Assembly: GCA_005239175.1 (NCBI GenBank)
Contig: SOPS01000004.1
Span: 248,001 to 312,000 of the forward strand
DNA: 64,000 nt
Direction: 5' to 3'
Source of the DNA: a halophilic archaeon SHRA6
GTDB lineage: Archaea; Halobacteriota; Halobacteria; Halobacteriales; Haloferacaceae
Below are positions 26,507 through 35,308 of this stretch, piece by piece. The position numbers and the translations under genes were made by a program. The notes beneath the pieces are model-generated. The model searched no databases. It was given only the letters and a program-made list of their open reading frames with translations, and had not been told where the DNA came from. Numbering within the stretch: position 1 is the stretch's first letter; every line of letters starts with the position of its first letter.

Positions 26507-27205
26507 ATGGGAGGCGATAATCACGAGCATGCGGATTCGACGACTGCGTCAGTGAGGGCGACGTACGATCGGATCGCAGATCACTTCGCGACAACCCGCG
26601 AGCACCCCTGGCCGGAAGTCGTACAGTTCGTCGAACGCGAGGCGTCCCGACGCGGAGGTTCGCTCGGTCGGGCGATCGACATCGGGTGTGCGAACGGAAG
26701 ACATACAGAACTGCTTGCCGATCACGGCGCAGATCCGGTCGGTATCGACGTAAGTCGAGCGCTGTTGCGGGCCGGCCAGCGCAGAGCGGCCGATCGCGAA
26801 TTTTGTGCCTCGTGGGTCTGCGGAGACGCCGCCCGGTTGCCGATCGCCGAAAACACTGCGTCGATTGCGATCTACGTCGCAACGCTGCACCACCTGCGGC
26901 CGCGATCAGCGCGGATTGGAAGCCTCGACGAACTGGCTCGCGTGCTCACACCAGGCGGGCGGGCACTGGTGAGTGCGTGGAGTATCGAACACGATCGATT
27001 TGACGCGACAGCGGCCTTCGACACGACCGTCGAGTGGACGCTTCCCGGCGGTGAGACAGTGCCTCGATTTTACCACATCTACTCACCAGCGGAGTTCCGC
27101 GAAGATCTTGCCCAAAGTGCACTCGATGCGATCGACGTTGAGATCTCCAGCGGCAACTGCTACGCGACAGTTGCTGTCGGTGACGCTTCCCCAGGAGAAA
27201 TGTAA
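26507..27205 (+). CDS. Class I SAM-dependent methyltransferase (Trm9-like)
   Basis: A 232-aa cytoplasmic methyltransferase. Motif I is A-I-D-I-G-C-A-N-G-R-H at about residues 56-66, motif II V-G-I-D-V-S and motif IV A-T-L-H-H-L. The N-terminal Y-D-R-I-A-D-H-F-A-T-T-R and the W-P-E-V segment are shared with Trm9/ABH8-type tRNA wobble-uridine methyltransferases, so a tRNA substrate is plausible but not shown. Start ATG 26507 is about 25 nt after a CTTATCGG box. Confidence 0.82.
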   Translation: MGGDNHEHADSTTASVRATYDRIADHFATTREHPWPEVVQFVEREASRRGGSLGRAIDIGCANGRHTELLADHGADPVGIDVSRALLRAGQRRAADREFCASWVCGDAARLPIAENTASIAIYVATLHHLRPRSARIGSLDELARVLTPGGRALVSAWSIEHDRFDATAAFDTTVEWTLPGGETVPRFYHIYSPAEFREDLAQSALDAIDVEISSGNCYATVAVGDASPGEM

Positions 27206-27285
27206 CGATTGTACAACTCCGTTGTGCAGTACTCGTGCACACGTCACCGACCATTTATGCCGATGAGGTTACTATCCGTTACTAC

Positions 27286-28314
27286 ATGAGTGAGACGGAT
27301 GCAGACGGACGCGATGATCGATCCTACGAGGTAGCTGTCGTCGGTGGCGGGCCCGCTGGGCTCACGTCGGCGCTGTACACGACCCGGCTGGGACACGACA
27401 CGGTTGTGATCGATCGCGGCGGGGGACGGGCAGCGATGATGCTTGACACCCACAATGTCATTGGGGTCACCGAAGCGACCTCGGGCAACGAGTTTCTCGC
27501 AACTGCCCACGAGCAGGTCAAATCCTACGGCGCTGACGTCGTTCGCGACCTCGTGACTGACGTCACCCGCCGTGAGGATGGCCGGTTCGAGCTATCTACG
27601 AACGGGGACACGTTCACCGCCGATCGAGTGGTCTTCGCGATCGGCTTTGCGGATGAACGTCCCGAGCCACCCCTGCCACGAACAGGGCGGGGACTGCACT
27701 ACTGCCTGCACTGTGATGCGTACATGTTCATCGACGAGTCGGTTTACGTGATGGGCGTCGGCGAAAGTGCCGCCCACGTCGCGATGATCATGCTCAACTT
27801 CACCGACGAGGTCGATCTGCTCACCCGTGGCGATGAGCCCGAGTGGAGCGACGAAACTCAGCGACTGCTCGATGGGCACCCGGTCGACGTCATCCACGAG
27901 GACATTGTCGCGATGAACAAAGGCGACGACGGCTGGCTGGAGAGCTTCGAGTTCGAGGACGGGACTGTCCGCGAGTACAAGGGTGGGTTCCCGATGTACG
28001 GTTCGAAGTATAACAACGAGTTGCCAGCGTCGCTCGGCTGTGATCTCACTGACGACGGCACGGTTGCGGTCGACGACCACGGCCGGACGAGCGTTGACGG
28101 GGTGTACGCTGTCGGCGACATCACGCCCGGACACAACCAGATCCCGGTTGCAATGGGCCAGGGAGCGAAGGCGGGGCTCGCGATTCACAAAGAGCTTCGA
28201 GAGTTCCCGCGATCGATCGAGGAGCTGGAGGCCGAGGGAGCGGTTGCGGAAACTGAGGTTCCGAGTGTTTCGCCGTCCCTGCAGAACGCGGCTCGGATGT
28301 TCGGCGACGACTGA
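27286..28314 (+). CDS. Thioredoxin-reductase-like NAD(P)/FAD oxidoreductase
   Basis: A 342-aa flavoprotein related to thioredoxin reductase. The N-terminal V-V-G-G-G-P-A-G-L-T-S-A motif binds FAD, C-L-H-C replaces the canonical C-A-x-C, and V-M-G-V-G-E-S-A-A-H is the NAD(P) region, although it is less glycine-rich than the classic GxGxxA/G. The FAD end motif Y-A-V-G-D-I-T-P-G-H-N-Q is intact. This group may reduce ferredoxin, thioredoxin-like proteins or act without NAD(P)H. ATG 27286 is taken because the preceding residues lie in the promoter region. Confidence 0.87.
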   Translation: MSETDADGRDDRSYEVAVVGGGPAGLTSALYTTRLGHDTVVIDRGGGRAAMMLDTHNVIGVTEATSGNEFLATAHEQVKSYGADVVRDLVTDVTRREDGRFELSTNGDTFTADRVVFAIGFADERPEPPLPRTGRGLHYCLHCDAYMFIDESVYVMGVGESAAHVAMIMLNFTDEVDLLTRGDEPEWSDETQRLLDGHPVDVIHEDIVAMNKGDDGWLESFEFEDGTVREYKGGFPMYGSKYNNELPASLGCDLTDDGTVAVDDHGRTSVDGVYAVGDITPGHNQIPVAMGQGAKAGLAIHKELREFPRSIEELEAEGAVAETEVPSVSPSLQNAARMFGDD

Positions 28315-28463
28315 TCGGCAGCGGTTCGAATTCGGGAAATGCAGGCCGATCGATCGAAATGCAGCGCACGCGGTGATCGATCGAAACGGTAAGGTACAAA
28401 TCCTTCCCTCGAATACTGTTGCGTGAACGCGTCGACACACGGTGTGTTGATGTGGGTTCGATC

Positions 28464-28534
28464 GCGCCGGTGGTCTAGTGGTAGGACCTGAGCCTTCCAA
28501 GCTCATGGCCCGGGTTCAAATCCCGGCCGGCGCA
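28464..28534 (+). tRNA. tRNA-Gly (anticodon TCC)
   Basis: A 71-nt cloverleaf with acceptor GCGCCGG/CCGGCGC, discriminator A, D-arm containing TAGTGGTA, anticodon stem TGAGC/GCTCA around loop CTTCCAA (anticodon TCC), and T-arm CCGGG-TTCAAAT-CCCGG. No intron is present. CCA is not encoded. A copy of its last 22 nt lies 86 bp downstream. Confidence 0.97.
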
Positions 28535-28563
28535 TTTTCTGTCGAGCGAAGCGAGGCGAAAAT
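28534..28563 (+). repeat. Hairpin with constant loop directly after tRNA-Gly
   Basis: The arms ATTTTC and GAAAAT pair around the 12-nt core GAGCGAAGCGAG (28544-28555). It begins at the tRNA discriminator base, so it could be a transcription terminator or processing signal. The same core recurs in other hairpins after both tRNA genes. Confidence 0.7.
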
Positions 28564-28584
28564 CACCACGAGATTTGAAGTAGA

Positions 28585-28616
28585 GAAGACGCGCACAGCG
28601 AAGCGAGCACGTCTTC
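28585..28616 (+). repeat. Second constant-loop hairpin after tRNA-Gly
   Basis: Perfect 7-nt arms GAAGACG and CGTCTTC enclose a core CAGCGAAGCGAG (28596-28607) that is nearly identical to the core of the first hairpin although the arms are unrelated. Confidence 0.65.
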
Positions 28617-28620
28617 GCGT

Positions 28621-28642
28621 GGTTCAAATCCCGGCCGGCGCA
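28621..28642 (+). repeat. Duplicated 3' end of tRNA-Gly (att-like)
   Basis: A 22-nt exact direct repeat of the tRNA T-arm plus acceptor 3' end and discriminator (28513-28534). It lacks the rest of the tRNA, so it is not a gene. Such repeats are left by integrases that use tRNA 3' ends, or by local duplication. Confidence 0.85.
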
Positions 28643-28862
28643 TACGCTCCTCCGTCGCGTCTTGCAATTTTCAGGTGTTCTCAATGAGAATCAAACATGG
28701 ACACCGCAGCTCAATGCCCGGGTGGTTCGAACTCACCCCCGCGCTGTATGGCGATTTTGGATAGTGACAGGCTCAAAACAAGAAAAGCGTGCGACGGCGT
28801 AGGGGTCGTCTGAAAATGGAGAAGATTGGGAAAGCGACGGAAAAGACTGACTCCGGTCAGGA

Positions 28863-29866
28863 CTAGAGTACAAACGGCTCGGTATCGGTGGCCCGCAGAG
28901 TGACGGTCGCCACTCTGAGCATATAGGCGGTGAGGATAATAAACGGTGCCAGGGCAATCGTGAATGCGGCGGCCACAAAGGTCAGTAGCGGTGAGAGGCC
29001 AAGTACCCATATTTGCGGGAGGATGTTCGCGTTTATAGCCAAAATCGTGCTTGCGGTTGCCAAAATGGCTGGGAGCGAGACAATCAAGAGGGTTCGTGAC
29101 AACATTGAGAACTCTCGTCTATAATATAACGTCTTGAAAAAATGGCGTCCGGTCGTGATCAGCTCAAAGGCGCGTATGAGCCTCTCGAACCGATCTTCAC
29201 CACTATCAGAGAGTTCATCAGCATACGCCAGATGCAATACACGCGACCGATCCATCAACGGTCCAAGATTTAAATCAAGCCCCAGCCACAGGGTACTGAA
29301 CTCGCCCCCGCCCGTTTGATCAACGGATTTCTCAACGTATTCGATGGTCTGGAGAATGGTCTTGATGTGTGCTTTGATTTCCTCGGCATCACTCCCGTCA
29401 AGCTCATCTGTAACCGTCATCAACTCGTTGGCTCGCTGGTTGATAACTCCGACCATCATAGAGAGGAATGAAGTCGGGTTCAAAGTGCTATGTTCGGTGT
29501 CCGTCAGCTGACCTACTTCGCGGCGGAACTCTACCGTGCCTCGAAGACGATCTTCCTGTGCACCGATGGAAATAATATCGTATGATAGGACGAATGAGTT
29601 GATCGATACGACGATCGAGACCAGCAGGATAATTCCTCCCAGGAAGGTGTTGAGAACCGTCTGAACGGCAGCAGTCTCGGTGAGGAGTTGTTGCATTTCG
29701 AACGGCCAATCGTGCCAATTGCGAGGGTGGTGACGAACGTCATTGTGAGAAGCGCCCCGGTGACAGCATGTCGATTCCCCTCCAAGAGTACCCATTGTAC
29801 CAAGCCGACGCCACGTCTCCCTGATGGGTCCGGGAACCACCCTCGCCAGCCGCCTGATCGACTCAT
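28863..29866 (-). pseudogene. Membrane protein with a single-base frameshift near its N-terminus
   Basis: Two overlapping frames together give one coherent protein. Starting at 29866, M-S-R-S-G-G-W continues through W-V-L-L-E-G-N-R-H and a membrane helix (V-T-G-A-L-L-T-M-T-F-V-T-T-L-A-I-G-T-I-G), then, one frame over, F-E-M-Q-Q-L-L-T-E-T-A-A-V-Q-T-V-L-N and further helices continue to 28863. Inserting one base in ATTGGCCG near 29710 would restore I-G-P-F-E-M-Q. The rest has four membrane helices (one N-terminal pair, one C-terminal pair) with a soluble cytoplasmic domain. Function is unknown. If the shift is real, a 325-aa frame starting at 29840 would give a protein lacking the first helix. 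Confidence 0.7.
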
Positions 29867-30117
29867 TGTGTCACCCGGATGGAGCGGGAAGCAAGTGGTG
29901 GTTTGACTGATGGAGATTGATTCGAAGTACCCATAACCGATTTGATCGCTGCCTGATCACTTAACTAAGGGTATCGTTATCGCCTCGGACTCAACGGGAA
30001 TAGAGTCAGGAGGGGCAAGCGATAATTGGATTCGGATCTAATTTCCTTCGGGATCCGGTGGAATGCAGCGGAACCTCAATGAGGAACAAGAGCGGTGTAG
30101 GAGCGTGTATTCGTTTT

Positions 30118-30444
30118 TCAGGCGTCTGAGATGTCTGTCTCCGGTGCTGTTTCAAGCAGTGCTTCGACGAGTTCGTCACCACGATATCGAATCGTCTTCG
30201 CACAGGAGTCGAACTCAATCGCATCCAGACTGGTGAGTTTGGGAAGGTGGATGTGGTGTAGTTCTACTTCGATCCTGTCATGGTCGGCTGCCGTTGGGTC
30301 CCGCTTCTGGAGATCGCTCACCACATCACGGATCGACACGTGGCCCGTCTCGCTTTCTTGGAGGATTTGGATGACACGCCGACGCTCGTACCGGTCTAAC
30401 AGTGCAAATCGTTTGTCAATTTCTGTAGTGGTATATTCTCGCAT
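30118..30444 (-). CDS. Small winged-helix regulator, DUF7344-like
   Basis: A 108-aa protein: residues 8-60 form helices (R-F-A-L-L-D-R-Y-E-R-R-R-V-I-Q-I-L, V-S-I-R-D-V-V-S-D-L) of an ArsR/MarR-like winged helix, then I-E-V-E-L-H-H-I-H-L-P-K-L as recognition helix and I-R-Y-R-G-D-E-L as wing. The H-H-x-H-L-P-K-L signature is typical of a widespread haloarchaeal regulator family without metal ligands. Targets are unknown. It stands alone, transcribed toward the broken membrane-protein gene. Confidence 0.82.
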   Translation of the reverse strand: MREYTTTEIDKRFALLDRYERRRVIQILQESETGHVSIRDVVSDLQKRDPTAADHDRIEVELHHIHLPKLTSLDAIEFDSCAKTIRYRGDELVEALLETAPETDISDA

Positions 30445-30745
30445 TATTTTGTCTTGTATCTGGTTCTCAAATCTACCATGGTGGGTTTGCTGTATTCAAC
30501 ACACTATCCCGGAGAGCAGGAGGCCAGCGGCGATCGCCTGTGGATTTTCACTCTTCAACTCCTACTCCCCCTCAGATTCACGCTAGTGTTTGTCTGTCTG
30601 TCCCCCCGTCCCCTCAATTTGGACCAAACACATGGCGAGTACAACCCTGACTGCCAGGAAATTATAAAGGCTTGTAGACTTCTCTATTTGGACGTGAATA
30701 CATCCGGACTGGACGAATAAATGACCATGTCCGGACAAGGACACC
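30445..30745. other. 301-bp intergenic region
   Basis: No gene is visible. It carries the divergent promoters: AAATTATAAAGG at about 30660 fits the TATA of the plus-strand gene with a long leader. A pyrimidine-rich stretch (CCCCCCGTCCCCTC) lies near 30605. The region includes GTCCGG/CCGGAC words at 30700-30745, possibly an operator. Confidence 0.4.
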
Positions 30746-31297
30746 ATGGATAATTTGACGCCAAAGAGTGGGGCCGATGCGATCGATCCCTATCTGAAAG
30801 AACAAAATGAAGGGATTCTCTATGCATTTGCAAAGGAGAACCATCGAGTTCTGACAACTCCCGAAATCGTCGAACACGTTGATTTGAGCCGTCGCCAAGT
30901 GGAGCGCCGTCTGAAAAATCTGCGAGATCAGGGAATTGTAGGTACTCGTAAACCGGGGAGAACCCGTTTGTGGTGGCTCGAAACAGAAGTCGAAGAGCCA
31001 GTTTCTGTCCAATACCCGATTTTAAAATTGATCCAAGAACGGCTCAGTCTCCAATTGGTGGTACTCGGTGTTCTATTGGGCATCGTGACGGTTATTTGCA
31101 GTACAGCAGCGGTATTGGTGGCAAGTTATGGGTTCTCAAACTATTTTGTTGATGTTGAGGTACTATTGCAGGCTACGCTCTTGTTCAGCCTGACAGCGGT
31201 TATGTTTCTTCTCACGGGTGGCCTTGTCGCAGGGACGGTCTGGCTATTCGACCATCTTGGGATCGAAATTCGATACAATCCTGATGACTCTCAGTAG
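30746..31297 (+). CDS. Membrane-bound winged-helix protein
   Basis: A 183-aa protein with an N-terminal winged helix (about 18-80: N-H-R-V-L-T-T-P-E-I-V-E-H, L-S-R-R-Q-V-E-R-R-L-K-N-L, G-I-V-G-T-R-K-P-G-R-T-R-L-W-W-L) followed by two membrane helices (about 103-130 and 140-170). It looks like a membrane-tethered transcription regulator, a combination frequent in haloarchaea. The ligand and targets cannot be inferred. Composition is less GC-rich than core genes. Confidence 0.8.
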   Translation: MDNLTPKSGADAIDPYLKEQNEGILYAFAKENHRVLTTPEIVEHVDLSRRQVERRLKNLRDQGIVGTRKPGRTRLWWLETEVEEPVSVQYPILKLIQERLSLQLVVLGVLLGIVTVICSTAAVLVASYGFSNYFVDVEVLLQATLLFSLTAVMFLLTGGLVAGTVWLFDHLGIEIRYNPDDSQ

Positions 31298-31711
31298 TTC
31301 AGAGAGGTGCACTATTTGATATCTTTTTGCTATCTTTTTGCTATCTTTTGCGTTCGGCTTCAATGCCGACTGCGCTGTCATCGTTCCTTTCCTCGGCACC
31401 CATATCACCGTCAGCACGTAGGCGTCCAGGAGTGTCGGAAGTCTGTTCCTTTGGTGTCTGCGTTGGGAGTTGGACACTCCATAGCGGTGTGCAAACAAAC
31501 GGTAACAAAGGGAATTGCGTTGACTCCGTACTGAAAGCACGGTTGATACAAAAGTGGCACAGTATACACTACGAATTTTTGATATATAAACTAAAAACGG
31601 TACCGTCTGATTAAGCCAGTTTGAGAAGTTTGGAGTTCGTTGGTTTAGATATCTTGTAACTTGGTCCTGAGAATTCGAAAGAACCATGTTGCTATTAAAT
31701 AGTGATGAATC
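31298..31711. other. 414-bp low-GC intergenic region with short tandem repeats
   Basis: No supported gene. At 31317-31350 the unit GCTATCTTTTT occurs three times in near-perfect tandem. The end contains a TATA candidate CTATTAAATAG about 20 nt before the kinase start. The long frame on the opposite strand has no family-like sequence. Confidence 0.45.
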
Positions 31712-32761
31712 ATGGATGAATTGTCTGCTGAACAATATCAAACGCTTATTAAGCAAGGATCCGACGCAGTTTCGATCGTTTCGGAGGATGGAACGATACG
31801 GTATCAATCACCGAATACAGTCCAAGTCAAAGGGTGGGAACCTGAGGAGTTGATTGGCGAGAATATAATTGAATACATCCATCCAGATGACCGCTCCCAT
31901 GTTGTAGACGAATTTCAATCACTTACCGGCACTCAGGGATACATTGAAAAACAAATTGAGTTCCGGTTCCGAACAAAAAACCACGGGTGGGTCTGGTTGG
32001 AAACCACAGGTACCTCACCCGGCCCAGATACCCCTATTGACGGATATATCACCACAAGCCGGGATATCTCTGCGAGAAAGGAGCGTGAACAGCAGATTGC
32101 TGAACAGCGGGATAATTTGGACCTACTGAATCAGGTTCTTCGTCACGATCTACGGAATGACTTACAGGTCATAACTGGGCGGTTAGAGATCCTTTCTGAT
32201 CATGTTGAGGACTCCGGAGTAGAGTCACTCCACACTGCTCGTGAGAGTGCACAACACGCGATTGAGCTCACAACAACGGCCCGAGAGATCGCAGAAGTGA
32301 TGCTCACTGATGGAACAAATACCCAGAGTATCAAACTCAAGCCAACACTCACAAGTGTGGTTGAGAACGTCCGATCGGAGTATCCTGATTCAACAGTCAC
32401 CATTGCAGACGAGATCCCGCAGGTCACCGTCGTTGCAACTGAGATGCTGAGTTCGGTGTTCGATAATCTCTTGACCAATGCAATTCAGCACAATAACAAA
32501 CCGACAGCCACTGTTACTGTCTCGGTCAGCGACCACGACGAGACAGTGGTAATCCAAATTGCAGATAACGGACCGGGTATCCCAGACGATCAAAAAACGC
32601 AGATATTCGGAAAGGGCGACAAGGGGTTGGAGAGTACGGGGACTGGGATTGGCCTCTATCTTGTTTACAGACTTGTTGAGATCTACGGCGGTGATGTCTG
32701 GGTTGAAGACAACGACCCAGAGGGCTCGGTATTCCATGTGGAATTACCAACTGATAGCTAG
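31712..32761 (+). CDS. PAS-domain histidine kinase (soluble)
   Basis: A 349-aa cytoplasmic sensor kinase. The PAS domain spans about residues 8-125 (I-V-S-E-D-G-T-I-R-Y, then I-H-P-D-D-R and W-L-E-T-T-G-T). The His box R-H-D-L-R-N-D has the phosphorylated His at residue 145; the N box is N-A-I-Q-H-N, and G boxes D-N-G-P-G-I-P and G-T-G-I-G-L-Y-L complete the ATPase. No membrane helices are present. The closest possible partner is the HalX response regulator at 33189, which is broken. A paralogue with the same kinase half is at 45560. Confidence 0.9.
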   Translation: MDELSAEQYQTLIKQGSDAVSIVSEDGTIRYQSPNTVQVKGWEPEELIGENIIEYIHPDDRSHVVDEFQSLTGTQGYIEKQIEFRFRTKNHGWVWLETTGTSPGPDTPIDGYITTSRDISARKEREQQIAEQRDNLDLLNQVLRHDLRNDLQVITGRLEILSDHVEDSGVESLHTARESAQHAIELTTTAREIAEVMLTDGTNTQSIKLKPTLTSVVENVRSEYPDSTVTIADEIPQVTVVATEMLSSVFDNLLTNAIQHNNKPTATVTVSVSDHDETVVIQIADNGPGIPDDQKTQIFGKGDKGLESTGTGIGLYLVYRLVEIYGGDVWVEDNDPEGSVFHVELPTDS

Positions 32762-33188
32762 CGAACCATGCCTTACTCATACCGTTTTGCTGTGCATTAT
32801 AGCCCTTCACGGAGTCACAAAACAGAATCTCACCGGTTCGATCGTGGGTTAGTTAAAAATGTGTCTTGATATATTGCTGAACACGTCTCACCCACTCAGG
32901 CTCAAACGACCAGGTTCCTTTCCAGACGTTCTCGCCAATTTCCCAACAGACCAGCGCTGCTGACTGGGTCTCTGCATGCTTGTCTGAACATTGTGTTTAC
33001 GACTGGATTGTACAACAAATCTCGCGGGGTACTTCGTAGGGTACTACAGTCGGGTGATATCGATAACGGTACAGATTTCGGTGGAGAAAGAGCCCGCCTC
33101 GCGTCGCTGAGGAGTTCCCCATCACGCTTTCACGGACACTCTCCGGCTTGAAGCAAGGTGTTATTCTGGCATAAGGCGTAGCTGACCG
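32762..33188. other. 427-bp intergenic region with a coding remnant
   Basis: Mostly without genes. On the minus strand, 32853-32996 stays open without a start codon and encodes a plausible C-terminal tail with L-V-C-W-E-I-G-E-N-V-W-K-G-T-W and W-V-R-R-V-Q-Q-Y-I, described separately. The remainder looks non-coding. Confidence 0.45.
32853..32996 (-). pseudogene. Possible remnant of a small protein gene (no start codon)
   Basis: A 47-codon stretch preceded by an in-frame stop and lacking ATG, GTG or TTG at its start. The translation is rich in Trp and acidic residues, ends W-V-R-R-V-Q-Q-Y-I-K-T-H-F and reads like a natural protein tail. I do not recognise a family. It may be a decayed gene next to the kinase. 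Confidence 0.3.
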
Positions 33189-33821
33189 ATGGGAAACACA
33201 TCGGGTACCGACGTGAGACCGATCGTATTGGTCGTCGATGACGACGAAGACACCGCTGACACGTACACTGACTTTTTAGCTGAAGCGTACACTGTCCGGA
33301 CCGCGTATTCGGGTGCGGATGCATTGGATCTCGTAGACACAGCTGTTGATGTCGTGTTGCTTGATTGAGATATACCGGGCCTGTCTGGCGACGAGGTGTT
33401 ACGGACGCTCCAAGAGCGTGACCTTGGCTGTCGGGTTGTCATGGTCACGGGAATCAAGCCTGACATAGCGGTGCTTGATCTTCCGTTCGATGACTATGTT
33501 GTCAAGCCGACATCCGCCGAGAGCATCCGTACTGTGGTTTCGGCGATGTCTGTCCGCAATACCTACGACGAACCGAGACGAGAACTGGTCGCAGTGACCT
33601 CAAAAATGGCAACGATCGAATCAAAATTGAGCGTCGCCGAACTACACGAAAGCCCTGAGTATGCAGCCGTCCAAGCACGCTTTGCTGACCTGCGGTGTGA
33701 AATCGGGTTCGGTCTGTCCGACGCGAATCATACCCGAGAATACGACGACAGCCGGTTTCAACCATTGGCGGCCGTGCGAAGCGGCCACACATTGGTCAGC
33801 GGGGATCGATCTTGTCACTGA
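33189..33821 (+). pseudogene. HalX-domain response regulator broken by a stop after the phospho-acceptor Asp
   Basis: The frame starting at ATG 33189 encodes a receiver domain: I-V-L-V-V-D-D-D-E-D (acidic pocket), then V-V-L-L-D with the acceptor Asp at residue 59. The next codon is TGA (33366-33368), after which D-I-P-G-L-S-G-D-E-V and M-V-T-G, V-K-P continue in the same frame. Relatives have Arg here, so CGA to TGA is the simplest change. The tail (R-N-T-Y-D-E-P-R-R-E-L-V-A-V-T-S-K-M-A) is a HalX domain. Translation stopping at residue 59 would leave no working regulator. An internal ATG (33441) could give only the C-terminal part. Confidence 0.85.
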
Positions 33822-33881
33822 CATTCTTCACACAGAGGCAAAATATCAAGTACTCCGCTACCATCGGTACGGCTATTGAGG

Positions 33882-34655
33882 ATGTCCCTCATCGAACTCA
33901 TCGCCGGCGTCGAGGCCCACGAGACGGTGCTGACTGCGGTCAACACCGAACCTGAGGCCGTCACGACGCTGGAAGAGCATTTCAGGGACCGACACGTGTC
34001 GGTTACCGCAGCGGATCTCGACGGCGATCCGCGTTCGTTCGTCGTGCTGAGCCGCGACGGCGAATTTGTAACGGCCGTGAGCGTTGACGAAATACTGCGC
34101 ACGAGCGAATCAACCGACCCCGGTTTCGAGACTGAAAGCTATCGGCCGATACTGGATCACCTCGACGAGACGATGTTTACCTCGTACTCGATCGGACAGA
34201 TGGTTGCGGCCTCCCGCGAGATCGAAGATCGCGCTTTTCGTATCGGCTCTGGGCTGCTTCACTCTGGATTTCAGACCCTCTCTGTCCTCGCGAGTGAGGT
34301 ACCGACGTACGACCGAATTGCCTCACGGGAGGGGCTTGAGGTTCACGCCTACGCCGCTCCGGAAGGTGATGTCCCCGAACACGGTGATTTCACAATCCAC
34401 ATCGAGCGAGACGCCGAGATCAGAAATACCTGGTTCGTCGTCTACGACGGCGCGGGGATCGACGACAACAAGTGTGCGCTGCTTGCCGAAGAGCGCGGGG
34501 ACCGAGAGTTCTATGGCTTCTGGAGCTACGACCCCGACACAGTCGACTACATCATTTCGCATCTCCAGTCAACATACGGGCTCATCGAAACTGACGGTGG
34601 TGTCGAGGCCAGCGAACATCGCGACGCCGACGGACCAACTGGAGTCCCGAGGTGA
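33882..34655 (+). CDS. DICT sensory-domain protein
   Basis: A 257-aa soluble protein beginning M-S-L-I-E-L-I-A-G-V-E-A-H-E, the usual start of haloarchaeal DICT-domain proteins (domain associated with diguanylate cyclases, kinases and transcription regulators). The core has R-S-F-V-V-L-S-R-D-G-E-F and a second sensory segment (G-S-G-L-L-H-S-G-F-Q-T-L-S). The C-terminal F-Y-G-F-W-S-Y-D-P-D-T-V is typical. The ligand is unknown. It follows the broken response regulator by 60 bp and may have been part of a light or redox sensing unit (inference). Confidence 0.82.
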   Translation: MSLIELIAGVEAHETVLTAVNTEPEAVTTLEEHFRDRHVSVTAADLDGDPRSFVVLSRDGEFVTAVSVDEILRTSESTDPGFETESYRPILDHLDETMFTSYSIGQMVAASREIEDRAFRIGSGLLHSGFQTLSVLASEVPTYDRIASREGLEVHAYAAPEGDVPEHGDFTIHIERDAEIRNTWFVVYDGAGIDDNKCALLAEERGDREFYGFWSYDPDTVDYIISHLQSTYGLIETDGGVEASEHRDADGPTGVPR

Positions 34656-34674
34656 CGCGGAGGGATTGAGAGCC

Positions 34675-35280
34675 ATGACTGACTGGGATCGCCGCTTTCG
34701 GACTGGTGAGTACCCGCAATCCCCAGAGCCATCGCCGATCTTGGCGCAGTTCGTCGACGCCGCCCCAGACGGTCGGGCGATCGACATTGCTGCCGGAACC
34801 GGACGAAACGCGGTATTTCTCGCCGATTGTGGGTATACGGTCGATGCGATCGACCAATCTCGAGAGGGACTTCGAATCACAGCCGATCGAGCAGCCGCTC
34901 GCGACGTGGATGACCGCCTCAACGCGATCCAAGCAGACATCCCGACGTACGAATTTCCGAGAGAAACCTACGAGTTTGCAACAATCAGCTTCTATCGTGC
35001 GGTCGATCGGTTCCCGGATATCAAGGAGGCGATCGTTCCCGGCGGCTATCTCTTCGTCGAACACCATCTGCGAACAACGCACGCGACGCCCAGCGGTCCC
35101 AGCACCGATCGCTATCGCTTTGCGGCGAACGAGCTCCTGCACGCGAATCTCGATTTGACCGTGTTGCACTACGATGAGGCAATTGAGCCGCGCAATACCG
35201 ACAAACGTCGGGCGACCGCGCGGCTCGTGGCAAGAAAGACGAATGGAAGTCGGCAGTCGTATCCGGTCCGATCCGAGTAA
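34675..35280 (+). CDS. SAM-dependent methyltransferase (TehB/UbiE-like)
   Basis: A 201-aa methyltransferase. Motif I A-I-D-I-A-A-G-T-G-R-N-A is at about residues 33-44 and the acidic residue ending strand 2 is in V-D-A-I-D. Catalytic-strand sequence F-A-T-I-S-F-Y-R-A and G-G-Y-L-F-V-E-H-H follow. The arrangement W-D-R-R-F-R-T-G-E-Y at the N-terminus is common to thiol or tellurite methyltransferase-like proteins. It begins 19 nt after the DICT gene. The substrate is unknown. Confidence 0.82.
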   Translation: MTDWDRRFRTGEYPQSPEPSPILAQFVDAAPDGRAIDIAAGTGRNAVFLADCGYTVDAIDQSREGLRITADRAAARDVDDRLNAIQADIPTYEFPRETYEFATISFYRAVDRFPDIKEAIVPGGYLFVEHHLRTTHATPSGPSTDRYRFAANELLHANLDLTVLHYDEAIEPRNTDKRRATARLVARKTNGSRQSYPVRSE

Positions 35281-35308
35281 CGGTCACGACGACGGTGTCA
35301 ACAGCTGA

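Noticed and set aside
28621-28642. Second tRNA-Gly gene
   Set aside because: Only the T-arm and acceptor 3' strand are present; there is no D-arm or anticodon arm.
31244-31807. 187-aa minus-strand frame between HTH and kinase genes
   Set aside because: It overlaps the starts of two better-supported genes and its sequence lacks any domain pattern.
33366-33368. TGA in the response regulator as selenocysteine codon
   Set aside because: Haloarchaea are not known to use selenocysteine, the position is Arg in relatives, and no SECIS-like element is visible.
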